Made by a program: the position numbers and the translations under genes. Below the pieces are notes generated by a model, which was not told the DNA's origin, searched no databases, and saw only the letters and a program-made list of their open reading frames with translations. A DNA stretch of 64,000 bases, from contig DATKST010000052.1 in NCBI GenBank assembly GCA_035531475.1, positions 1 to 64,000 on the forward strand, in the 5' to 3' direction. Shown here piece by piece: positions 25,914 through 34,098 of this stretch. Origin of the DNA: CALCEB01 sp035531475. Its GTDB lineage: Bacteria; Acidobacteriota; Terriglobia; UBA7540. Numbering within the stretch: the first letter of the stretch is position 1; each line of letters opens with the position of its first letter.

Positions 25914-26465
25914 ATGCGCCCCACTTCCAGACAATGGCTGATTGCTTCCTCTGCCGCCGTGTTTATATGCGGATTGGCATTCGGACAGCAAGTGAATTTG
26001 AAAGATCAGTCAAAAAGCCCTGCGAAGGGCGCCTCCGGTCCTCAGACGCAGAAGACCCCTGACCGGAAGATTCCTCCAAAGATCACTTTGCTCGAGGTCA
26101 CGCGGGTGAGCACCTCGGGTGCTTTGAAGGCAGCCGCGGCAACAAAGCAAACTGATCCAACTGCGAAGAGCCACAACCTATTGGAAGGAGTCGCCGCCTC
26201 CAAGCCGGCGGACGCGAACTCGGGCGTCGTCGAACTGCAATCGGCAGCTCCCGGCAGCCTCAGCGGTGGAGGCCCCCTTGTGGTGCCAACCAAGGATTCA
26301 AAGGATTCCCTTCTGAAGAATATTCATGGTGACGTTTACGGTTCAACGGCCGCGGGCGTAGCCGGCAACAACGCGGAGGATGGCGCCGTGGGCGCCACGT
26401 CGAAGGGGGGAAAGACTTCCGTTTATGTTCAGACCGACCACTCCCAAGGACAACTTCTCCATTAA
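25914..26465 (+). CDS. Putative secreted protein of unknown function
   Basis: 183 residues from ATG at 25914, which has AGGAGG about 11 bases upstream; the frame also opens at 25905. The N-terminus is a signal peptide (QWLIASSAAVFICGLAFGQQ, cleavage probably after FGQ). The mature protein is low-complexity, rich in Ala, Gly, Ser, Lys and Pro, and probably unstructured (for example GASGPQTQKTPDRKIPPKIT). I recognise no domain. The esterase gene follows within a few bases, so the two are likely one transcript. Confidence 0.65.
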   Translation: MRPTSRQWLIASSAAVFICGLAFGQQVNLKDQSKSPAKGASGPQTQKTPDRKIPPKITLLEVTRVSTSGALKAAAATKQTDPTAKSHNLLEGVAASKPADANSGVVELQSAAPGSLSGGGPLVVPTKDSKDSLLKNIHGDVYGSTAAGVAGNNAEDGAVGATSKGGKTSVYVQTDHSQGQLLH

Positions 26466-26468
26466 TGC

Positions 26469-27470
26469 ATGAGTTTTTTAGCCCAGCGCCGAAAAAGCGG
26501 AATCCCTCGCGCCCTTGTGATTCTCACATTCACCTTTGCATCAATTCTTGAATTTATTCCTTTCGATTTGCCGGGTCAGATCTTTGGACAACCCGCGAGA
26601 TCCCAAACTCCATCTCAGACAGCCTCAAGCGCCCCTGCCGATATGCTCACAACCGTGAAGTGTGGTCAGGTTTCGAGCAATATCCTGAGCCGTGATGTGA
26701 ATTACTGCATTGACCTGCCAGCGGATTATGCCAGTTCCGGTCAACGCTATCCCACGCTCTACTTCCTTCACGGCCTCTTTGAAAACGAACAAAGATGGGA
26801 AGAGAATGGCGGCAAGGAAATTCTGGATGGTCTGATTCGGCAAGGAAAAGTTGGGCGTTTCCTGATGGTGATGCCGGATGGCGGGCGGTCCTTTTACGTA
26901 GATTCCGACAATGGCAAGAACCGGTACGAAGATTTCTTTATCCAGGAGTTCATTCCCGCCATCGACCGCCTCTATCGCACCATCCCGAAGCAAGAGGCGC
27001 GCGGAATTACCGGGGTTTCCATGGGTGGCTACGGTTCATTGCACCTTTCCATGCGCCATTCGGATGTTTTTGGCTCGGCCAGCGCGCAAAGCGCCGCGCT
27101 GGTTCCTCATCTGCCGGACCCGCTTCCCACGGAGGGCCGTTGGGGTTTCTATGCGCGCATCCTGGCGGGCGCGTTCGGCTCGCCGCTAAACCGCCAATGT
27201 TTTGAGGAGAACAATCCGCTCACTCTGGCTGAAGACCCCAGCAAGTTTCAAAACCTCAAGCTCTATTTCGACGTTGGCGACCATGACCGCTACGGGTTCA
27301 AAGAGGGCAATGTGCTGCTGGATCAGATTCTGATCCAAAAGGGATTCGCCCATCAGTTTGCTGTTCGCCCCGGCGATCATGGTTGGAGTTTTTTGTGCGA
27401 TTATATGCAGTACGCCTTGGAGTTTCACTGGAAAATCTTCAAGACGGCGCTGCCGGTGCGCGGCCATTAG
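26469..27470 (+). CDS. Secreted alpha/beta-hydrolase esterase (esterase D/tributyrin esterase type)
   Basis: 333 residues with an N-terminal hydrophobic export segment (ALVILTFTFASILEFIPF, about residues 15-32). The esterase domain shows YPTLYFLHGLFENEQRW (oxyanion region, about 93-109), GRFLMVMPDGGRSFYVDS (about 130-147), the nucleophile elbow ITGVSMGGYGSLHL (Ser about 184), an acid in LYFDVGDHDRYG (about 263-274) and RPGDHGWSFL (His about 306). The closest known relatives include S-formylglutathione hydrolase-like and mycolyl-transferase-like esterases, but with export the role is probably extracytoplasmic ester hydrolysis. Lies between two other exported proteins. Confidence 0.85.
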   Translation: MSFLAQRRKSGIPRALVILTFTFASILEFIPFDLPGQIFGQPARSQTPSQTASSAPADMLTTVKCGQVSSNILSRDVNYCIDLPADYASSGQRYPTLYFLHGLFENEQRWEENGGKEILDGLIRQGKVGRFLMVMPDGGRSFYVDSDNGKNRYEDFFIQEFIPAIDRLYRTIPKQEARGITGVSMGGYGSLHLSMRHSDVFGSASAQSAALVPHLPDPLPTEGRWGFYARILAGAFGSPLNRQCFEENNPLTLAEDPSKFQNLKLYFDVGDHDRYGFKEGNVLLDQILIQKGFAHQFAVRPGDHGWSFLCDYMQYALEFHWKIFKTALPVRGH

Positions 27471-27501
27471 GAATTAGGCAAGATATCGCAACAAAAACCT
27501 C

Positions 27502-28476
27502 ATGCAAAAAGCAGCGATCATTGTTGTGCTCCTGGTCCCTACGTTGGTATTGCCGCGCACAGCCTCGCCCGCATCGCCACAAACACAGGCCGAAGCGCGG
27601 GTGGTGGAATACCTCCGCACACATGTGAAACCCGGCCAGCCGTTGGTGGTGAGCCAGCTTTACAGCCAGGTGTTCACGAAACCGCCTGAACGTAAGGCAC
27701 TAAACAAGCTATACAACGCTTTCTTCCGTATTCCGCTCTTTGTAGCTCAATACCAGCAAAAATTCGGTAAGCCGCCAAGTCTGGATTCCATTTCGCAACA
27801 ATTTGACTTGCACGTTCCGGGAGAAGCCGACGTTCTCCTGCGCGTGATGGAGTCCGATCCTCGTGTGCCGCAATTTATGACTCGGGATGCTAAAACCAGG
27901 CAAATCACTCACGTTGACGTGAAGATGATCGAAAACGATCTGCGATTCGGGCAGGTCCTTGTGCGGCAGCTTGGCGGCTGGCAGGGAAAGAGGGCCCCGG
28001 ATTTTAATCTCATGGGCCCAACGAATCTGAATGGGCCGGCGGGCGGCGGCGTCAGTTCGGCCTCGCTGAGGGGAAAGGTCTACTTACTTGACGTGTGGTT
28101 CACCGGATGTCCGCCCTGCATGAGAGAGACGCCGGAACTGGTGACGCTCCAACACGACTATGCTTCACGCGGCTTCACGGTGATTGGCGCCAATGCCGAT
28201 CAAGTTCTGGGCTTGGATTATGACGACGACGCCCGCGCCCGTTTCCAGCGCGAGATGAAGATCAACTTCCCCATTGTTGACTGGACAAAAGAGAGTGATG
28301 CGGCTTACGGCCACGTGGCCATGTTCCCCTCTCTTTTTCTGGTCAATCGGGATGGCGTGATTCTGAACTATTGGGTGGGATACTCGCAGGAGGGCGAGTT
28401 GCGAAGCGCCATCGCGGCCGGCCTGGGGCGCGCCAGCGGGAGGAGTGACGCCGACCATTCGGCAGTTCATCGATGA
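27502..28476 (+). CDS. TlpA-like exported thioredoxin-fold protein
   Basis: 324 residues. An N-terminal signal segment (AAIIVVLLVPTLVLPRTASP) is followed by an unrecognised helical region of about 130 residues and then a TlpA/ResA-type redoxin domain. The active site is DVWFTGCPPCMRETPELVTL (CPPC, about residues 199-202), then GFTVIGANADQVLG and the cis-proline region VAMFPSLFLVNRDGVILNYW (about 273-292). Expected role: thiol-disulfide exchange outside the cytoplasm. Its stop overlaps the next gene by 4 bases (ATGA). Confidence 0.88.
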   Translation: MQKAAIIVVLLVPTLVLPRTASPASPQTQAEARVVEYLRTHVKPGQPLVVSQLYSQVFTKPPERKALNKLYNAFFRIPLFVAQYQQKFGKPPSLDSISQQFDLHVPGEADVLLRVMESDPRVPQFMTRDAKTRQITHVDVKMIENDLRFGQVLVRQLGGWQGKRAPDFNLMGPTNLNGPAGGGVSSASLRGKVYLLDVWFTGCPPCMRETPELVTLQHDYASRGFTVIGANADQVLGLDYDDDARARFQREMKINFPIVDWTKESDAAYGHVAMFPSLFLVNRDGVILNYWVGYSQEGELRSAIAAGLGRASGRSDADHSAVHR

Positions 28477-29033
28477 AATCAAGAGTTGCGAACAGAGAAA
28501 TGAATCGAAGCATAACAAGATCGATGGCGCCAGGTCTGGCGCTTGCGCTTCTGGCCATTTCGCCCTTGTGTTCCGCGCGTGCTGCGGCTCCGCGCAGTGA
28601 TCGAGGCTTGGCCCAGGTCACTTTGGGAGGAAAGGTCAAAGTTTCAATTGATTATGGACGTCCAATACTGAATGGCCGGGATCCACTCAGCATGATCGCC
28701 CCAGGGGAAATCTGGCGAGCTGGCTCGGATGCTCCCACCACGTTTGATTCGACACAAGACCTGGTTTTTGACAGTGTTCGCGTGCCTATAGGGAAGCACT
28801 ATCTGCTGGTCCGGTACATTACGAAAGGGGCTTGGTCGCTCCTTTTTTCGTCGAAGCCGCCGGAGGATTACGAGCCGAGCGCAAAGGTCGCCGAGGTCCC
28901 CATCCAGCTTGAAACTTCCAAGGACCCGGACAATGAACTGAGCATCCGATTGGAAGGCCACGGGCAGAAGTGTACGCTTATAATTTCCTGGGGAAGCTTG
29001 CGCCTGACCGGTATTTTTAGTGCGGTAAAATGA
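28473..29033 (+). CDS. Exported DUF2911 family protein
   Basis: 186 residues with an N-terminal signal peptide (GLALALLAISPLCSARAA, about residues 16-33). The DUF2911 core follows: VTLGGKVKVSIDYGRPILNG (about 50-69), IAPGEIWRAGSDAPTTFDST (about 76-95), the GKHYLLVRYITKGAWSLLFS segment, and a final ISWGSLRLTG. The family is a beta-sandwich protein of unknown role found mainly in Bacteroidota and Acidobacteriota. It is coupled to the TlpA-like gene by a 4-base overlap. Confidence 0.85.
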   Translation: MKSRVANREMNRSITRSMAPGLALALLAISPLCSARAAAPRSDRGLAQVTLGGKVKVSIDYGRPILNGRDPLSMIAPGEIWRAGSDAPTTFDSTQDLVFDSVRVPIGKHYLLVRYITKGAWSLLFSSKPPEDYEPSAKVAEVPIQLETSKDPDNELSIRLEGHGQKCTLIISWGSLRLTGIFSAVK

Positions 29034-29182
29034 GAGCGTCCGCGTCATCCGGGGCGGAGATGTGATGGGCCCCTATCCCCGGGCAGGAAGCGGTGGGGGT
29101 GCATCGCGATCCACATCAGCACTCGCCATTCACCGGAATGGGGAGGGCCGGAAGTCTCTGGACAAGGTCATATACTTTACCC

Positions 29183-29974
29183 GTGAATTCGCCTTCATCG
29201 CTCATTGTTCTTGCACTTTTCGCACACCCCGACGATGCGGAGTTCCTCTGCGGCGGCACGTTGGCGTGTCTTGCGGCGCGCGGCGCAGAAATTCACATCA
29301 CCACGATGACGGCGGGTGACTGTGGCAGCGCGGTTCTTCCGGCCGCAAAGATTTCCCGTATTCGTCGGCAGGAAGGGGCAAAGGCCGCCGCCCTGATCGG
29401 CGCAAGCTACGATTGCCTTGGCGAGAAGGACCTCTGTATTTTCTACGTCCGGCGCGCGATCCAGAAGGTAATGGAGAGGGTGAGGAGGGTGAATCCTGAT
29501 TTAGTCTTCACTCATCCACCTTCTGACTATATGGTGGATCACGAAATTACCAACCGGCTGTGCCAGACGGCCTGCTTTGGCGCGATGGCTCCCAATTTTA
29601 AGACGAGTGAGCGCCACCCGGCGCCTGCTATTCGAGCCGTCCCTCCCCTTTACTATACGGAGCCCTTCGGCAGCCGGGACGTTCTTGGCCGGGAATCCGT
29701 GCCCGGCTTGTTTGTAAACATAGCGGAAAAGCTGGAGACGAAAGAAAAGATGATCGCCATTCACAAAAGCCAGCGGGCTTGGCTGGGCGCCCAGCAGGAG
29801 ATTACAGACACATCTTCGATGGGGAAAAAAATGGCCGCGCGGGCTGGGCGTTTGGCTGGATTGGAATGGGCGGAGGGATTTTCTCAGCACCTTGGCCAAG
29901 GCTTTCCTCAGAAAAATCTCCTGAAGGATTGTCTGGGCAACCTGGTTCAAACCGCCGGGAAAATGAATTACTAG
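29183..29974 (+). CDS. PIG-L family deacetylase
   Basis: Zn-dependent LmbE/PIG-L-type N-acetylglucosaminyl deacetylase, 263 residues from GTG at 29183. The first zinc motif is ALFAHPDDAEFLCGGTLA (HPDD, about residues 10-27), and the third ligand lies in DYMVDHEITNRL (His about 117). An earlier start at 29093 is open but adds 30 residues without family similarity. Such enzymes deacetylate GlcNAc conjugates, including GlcNAc-malate in bacillithiol synthesis (BshB), and bshA is in this window. Other PIG-L proteins act on different substrates, so the link is only possible. No operon partner is evident. Confidence 0.84.
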   Translation: MNSPSSLIVLALFAHPDDAEFLCGGTLACLAARGAEIHITTMTAGDCGSAVLPAAKISRIRRQEGAKAAALIGASYDCLGEKDLCIFYVRRAIQKVMERVRRVNPDLVFTHPPSDYMVDHEITNRLCQTACFGAMAPNFKTSERHPAPAIRAVPPLYYTEPFGSRDVLGRESVPGLFVNIAEKLETKEKMIAIHKSQRAWLGAQQEITDTSSMGKKMAARAGRLAGLEWAEGFSQHLGQGFPQKNLLKDCLGNLVQTAGKMNY

Positions 29975-30358
29975 CCGGCCTTTGCTGGCTCAGTCCGCTT
30001 GGGTTACGGGCGGGAAGAAGTTTTCGCCATCGTGGGGTAGGACACCCTTATGGAATGCTCATGGCCGCCTTCGCTTTCCTGTCACCGGAGCCGCACATTC
30101 AGTTTTGGCCAAAAGTCCTTTGCCCGCATCAAAATAGATAGTGCGGTCAAACTTCGGGAGCGGGGTGATTATTGAGTCTGATGGCGGCGGATGGGACCCT
30201 TGTGATGGCCACGCCAGGGGTATAACAAAACGGATTCTCTGATCCGCGGTGGCGGCCCGAAGGGGACTTCAGGGAGCGGTTAACCGGGCTGCTCATATTT
30301 CTTGCAGGACTTCATATTCCCACTCATTGGGATGGTCCTTTTTCTAAGGTGAGGAGCA
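29975..30358. other. Non-coding interval upstream of the BamA-like gene
   Basis: I see no gene, repeat or clear promoter. The small open frames here have no recognisable sequence. Confidence 0.45.
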
Positions 30359-33268
30359 TTGACCCTGTCTCGCAAGCTTGCCCTCCAAATCATTGGTGTC
30401 CTTTTGTTTGCCACCGCCCTTGCTCTGCCCAAGAGCGTTTTAGGGCAATCGCTGCCCTGGGGCCAGACGGTCTTGGACATCAAGCTTGAGACCGATGCAA
30501 AGATCAATTTGCAGGCAGTGGCGGGAGAGATTAAACAAAAAACCGGAGAACCTCTGAATCGCCAGAAAGTGGCTCAGAGCCTTAAGAATCTCTATGCCAG
30601 CGGCCGGTTTGGAGAATTGAGGGCAGACGCCAAGAAGCAAGGCCACGGGGTGATCCTGATTTTTGTGGCCAGGATCCGCTATTTTTTGGGGGGAATCTCC
30701 GGCTTGGTTGTCCCCCACAGTCTTCGTGCCTCTGACGTGGTCAGTGCGGCCCGTCTGCGCCTGGGCCAACCGCTTACCCCGGAAGACCTTGCTGCTTCCC
30801 GCCAACATGTCCTCATTTTTTTGACCGGTAATGGATACCACAGGGCAAAGGTAAGTAGCGCGCTGGCGCTTGATCCAGAGCACCAGATTGCCGGCGTTGT
30901 TTTCAATGTTTCCCTGGGTCCGGTCGCGCTCCTGGGCAAAGTTGAATTTCGTGGAAAAACTGTGGTGGCCCCATCTAGGCTGAAAACCGTTTCAAGATGG
31001 AAATCGGGGAAGCGCATCAATTCTACGCTCATTGACCGGGGTATCAGCCGGATTCACGAATTCTATACAAACCGGGGACGTTTGGAGAGCTCTACTTCAG
31101 TCGAGAGTCAAGACTACAACCCGAAAACCAATACCGAGGATCTGGTGATCAAAGTGGATGCGGGACCTTTGGTAAATGTCCGAGTTGAAGGAGTTCGAGT
31201 TTCAGGCTCAGCGATAAAACAGGTGCTTCCGATTTACAGTGAAGGCCTGGCAGATGATCTCTCTCTGAATTCCGGTTCGAGAGACCTGCAGAATTATCTC
31301 GAGAGGCAGGGATATTACTCCGCTCAGGTGAAGTGGAAGCGTTATACGGATGTCCGGTCAAACACCGTCCGGATCACTTACACCGTCGTCCCTGGCCCCC
31401 GTTCCACATTTGCCGGGTACACCTTCACGGGTAACCACGTGATTCCGGATTCCAATCTTGCCTCAATCTTGCAGAGTCAGCCCAGGAGCTTCCCCGGTAA
31501 CTTGCGGGGGGTATTCAGCCATCAAATCCTTGCAGAAGACCTGGCCAACATGACGAATCTTTATACATCCCGAGGATACCTGGCCGCTAAAGTGACGCCA
31601 AAAATAAAGCAGACACCTGGCGAACTGTGGGTCACTTTTTCAATCGACGAGGGGCCACAATCCAAGGTTCGCCATCTGAGACTTGAAGGTGTTGCCGCAG
31701 CGACGGCCAGAAAGTTATGTTCGACGCTGCCCATGAAGCCGGGCCACCCATACTCCCCGGCGCTTGCCGCCCGCGACCGGGATGCCATCTTTAGCTATTT
31801 TTCAAATCAGGGATATAACCAGGCCGCGGTCAATTGGACGGTCTCGCCGGAGTCGCCGCAGCATACTGTTGACCTTGTCTACAACGTCAAGCCGGGCCCC
31901 CGGGAATTCGTTCAAGCCGTGGTTTTGGTGGGCGATGAGCACGTGCGACCGGGTGTCATCCTGCGCAAGGTGACTTTCAGGCAAGGCCAACCTCTCGACG
32001 AGAGTAGTCTATTCGAATCGCAGACACGCCTCTATGACCTTGGTCTGTTCAGCCAGGTTCAAATCGCGCCAACAGACTTAGAGGGATCCGGAGGCGAGAG
32101 GACCGTACTGGTCTCGGTCGCTGAAGCCCATCGATGGACCGTGGGGTACGGAGGAGGCGTGGACGTTCAACGCCTGAGTGGGAACCAGCCCCAGGGACAG
32201 TTCGGAGCCAGCCCGAGGCTTTCCCTTGGCTTAAGCCGCATCGGCGTTGGTGGGCGCAACCAAACCTTTTCATTCTCGGGGAGAATCTCCAGCCTGGAGA
32301 CCGGGGCGAGTGTCAACTATTCGATTCCGAATTTTTTGAACCATCCTGACCTCACCTTGCGGATTACCGGATCGTCGGACCGCACGCGGGATGTCCTCAC
32401 GTTTACGTCCAACCTGGATGAGGGGACGGTGGACATTCAAAAGCAATTCGGACCGGGCACTTACCTCCTAGCCGGTTACAATTACGGGAACGTCAGCGCC
32501 TCCAATCTCAAAATCAACCCGGAGACGATTCCATTGATCAGCCAGCCGGCGCGAATTGGCTCCGTCGGTTCCACGTTCGTTCGTGACCTCCGGGACGACC
32601 CCGCAGATGCCACACGAGGCTCTTTTACACTGGTTGACGCCACCTTTGCCGCTGCGAAGTTGGGCTCGCAAGCCAACTACTGGCGGTTGCTCGGACAGAA
32701 TTCCACTTATTACCGCATCGGCACACATCTGGTGTTTGCCAGGAACACCCAGGTCGGAGTGGAATCTCCTTATGGCGGTCCGCGCCCGTTGAGCGTGCCG
32801 GGCATTGGTTCTAACTTGGCGTTGTCGAATGAAATTCCTCTACCTGAGCGCTTCTTTGCGGGCGGCAGTGATTCCCTGCGGGCATTCTCGCTGGATCAGG
32901 CCGGCCCGCGTGATCCGGTCACCGGCTATCCCCTTGGCGGTAATGCGATGTTTGTAAATTCATTTGAATTGCGGGTTCCTCTCGCCCAAGGGCGGTACGG
33001 CATCGTACTCTTCAACGATGCCGGCAATGTTTATTCGGGATTCAGCACCATGCGTCTCTTGAAGTTTATGCAGACCTCGCCTACCGATCTCAACTACACC
33101 GTTCAGGCCGCGGGATTGGGACTTCGTTACAAGACCCCGGTGGGACCGCTGCGAGTGGACTTGGCTTACGTCGTCAACCCACCCCGCTATCAGATTGCTA
33201 ATCCCCAGATCGAAGTTCAGCAGTTGCCGAGATTCCAATTCTTCCTGAGCGTTGGACAGGCCTTCTGA
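30359..33268 (+). CDS. BamA/TamA-type outer-membrane assembly protein
   Basis: 969 residues, Omp85 superfamily. A signal peptide (LALQIIGVLLFATALALPKS) is followed by a chain of POTRA domains through about residue 590, recognisable by repeated segments such as SRIHEFYTNRGRLESS, LQNYLERQGYYSAQVKWKRY, MTNLYTSRGYLAAKVTP and IFSYFSNQGYNQAAVNW. The C-terminal third is a 16-stranded barrel (bacterial surface antigen family), ending RFQFFLSVGQAF, with the typical GGSDSLRAFSLDQAGPRD (about 833-850; a variant of the (V/I)RG(F/Y) loop). The following SurA-like and TamB genes favour a TamA-like role in exporting or inserting outer-membrane proteins. Stop and next start overlap. Confidence 0.93.
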   Translation: MTLSRKLALQIIGVLLFATALALPKSVLGQSLPWGQTVLDIKLETDAKINLQAVAGEIKQKTGEPLNRQKVAQSLKNLYASGRFGELRADAKKQGHGVILIFVARIRYFLGGISGLVVPHSLRASDVVSAARLRLGQPLTPEDLAASRQHVLIFLTGNGYHRAKVSSALALDPEHQIAGVVFNVSLGPVALLGKVEFRGKTVVAPSRLKTVSRWKSGKRINSTLIDRGISRIHEFYTNRGRLESSTSVESQDYNPKTNTEDLVIKVDAGPLVNVRVEGVRVSGSAIKQVLPIYSEGLADDLSLNSGSRDLQNYLERQGYYSAQVKWKRYTDVRSNTVRITYTVVPGPRSTFAGYTFTGNHVIPDSNLASILQSQPRSFPGNLRGVFSHQILAEDLANMTNLYTSRGYLAAKVTPKIKQTPGELWVTFSIDEGPQSKVRHLRLEGVAAATARKLCSTLPMKPGHPYSPALAARDRDAIFSYFSNQGYNQAAVNWTVSPESPQHTVDLVYNVKPGPREFVQAVVLVGDEHVRPGVILRKVTFRQGQPLDESSLFESQTRLYDLGLFSQVQIAPTDLEGSGGERTVLVSVAEAHRWTVGYGGGVDVQRLSGNQPQGQFGASPRLSLGLSRIGVGGRNQTFSFSGRISSLETGASVNYSIPNFLNHPDLTLRITGSSDRTRDVLTFTSNLDEGTVDIQKQFGPGTYLLAGYNYGNVSASNLKINPETIPLISQPARIGSVGSTFVRDLRDDPADATRGSFTLVDATFAAAKLGSQANYWRLLGQNSTYYRIGTHLVFARNTQVGVESPYGGPRPLSVPGIGSNLALSNEIPLPERFFAGGSDSLRAFSLDQAGPRDPVTGYPLGGNAMFVNSFELRVPLAQGRYGIVLFNDAGNVYSGFSTMRLLKFMQTSPTDLNYTVQAAGLGLRYKTPVGPLRVDLAYVVNPPRYQIANPQIEVQQLPRFQFFLSVGQAF

Positions 33269-34068
33269 TGACTACTTCACTGACCAAGACGATGCTCTGT
33301 CCAGACGGCTGGACGGAGCATTTCCTGCGTATGCTTGACTGGGCTTGTGCGGCGCTGCTCCCGGGGGCGCACACAGAAGGCCTTATTCCAAGACGCTTCC
33401 GTCAAAGGACGGGCGGCATCGCATTGCTCGTGGCGCTCTGCCTGGGAACGGCGGCCAGAGCGAGTGGGCAGGCGCAGACTTTGGATCGTGTTGTAGCTTC
33501 CGTCGGCAAGACGGCGATTACCGAAAGTGACGTTCTGCGTGAATATCGTATTGAAGAGTTTCTGGATGATGTCCGGGTTCCGGCCGGCTTGCCTGCGCCG
33601 GACCAAATGAAGACAATCCGCGACCGCCTGATTGACCAGAAGCTGCTCGAATTTGAAGCCAGCGAGCCCTCGCCGGGCGCTGATCCGTCAAACGAAGAAG
33701 CACTGGAAAGACTCACGCGCCTCGAAAAGAAATTTCCGGACGAGGCGGCCTTCCACGCGGCGTTACAGCCGCTTGGCATCACCCAGGAGCAACTTATCGA
33801 AAGACTCACCGCGCAACAGCGAATCTTGAACATCGTGGATAAACATCTGCGCCCTGCGGCCGCGGTCAGTTCGGATGAAATCAAAGATTATTACCAACGG
33901 ACTCTGTTGCCGGAGCTTGCCCATCGCGGCAACCGGAATCCGCCTCCATTGCCTGCCGTCGAGGCGAAGATCCGCGAAGTCCTGGTGCAGAAAAAGATGA
34001 ACCGGCTCCTTGCCGCCTGGCTATCCCAGTTGAGAGCGGAGCACGACGTCAAGTTGCTTCCCTTGTAA
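33268..34068 (+). CDS. SurA-N-like periplasmic chaperone lacking a PPIase domain
   Basis: 266 residues. A hydrophobic export segment (GGIALLVALCLGTAARASGQ, about residues 49-68) precedes the SurA N-terminal type region: LDRVVASVGKTAITESDVLR (about 71-90) is the characteristic opening of SurA and PpiD-like chaperones, followed by DRLIDQKLLEFEA and LGITQEQLIERLTAQQRILN. No parvulin peptidyl-prolyl isomerase domain is present, so any chaperone function would rest on the helical core. The N-terminus of about 48 residues before the signal is unusually long and a later start is possible (ATG at 33331). It starts within the stop of the BamA-like gene. Confidence 0.8.
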   Translation: MTTSLTKTMLCPDGWTEHFLRMLDWACAALLPGAHTEGLIPRRFRQRTGGIALLVALCLGTAARASGQAQTLDRVVASVGKTAITESDVLREYRIEEFLDDVRVPAGLPAPDQMKTIRDRLIDQKLLEFEASEPSPGADPSNEEALERLTRLEKKFPDEAAFHAALQPLGITQEQLIERLTAQQRILNIVDKHLRPAAAVSSDEIKDYYQRTLLPELAHRGNRNPPPLPAVEAKIREVLVQKKMNRLLAAWLSQLRAEHDVKLLPL

Positions 34069-34098
34069 GTTGAGAGACCCGATGATCACGGGGCGCCA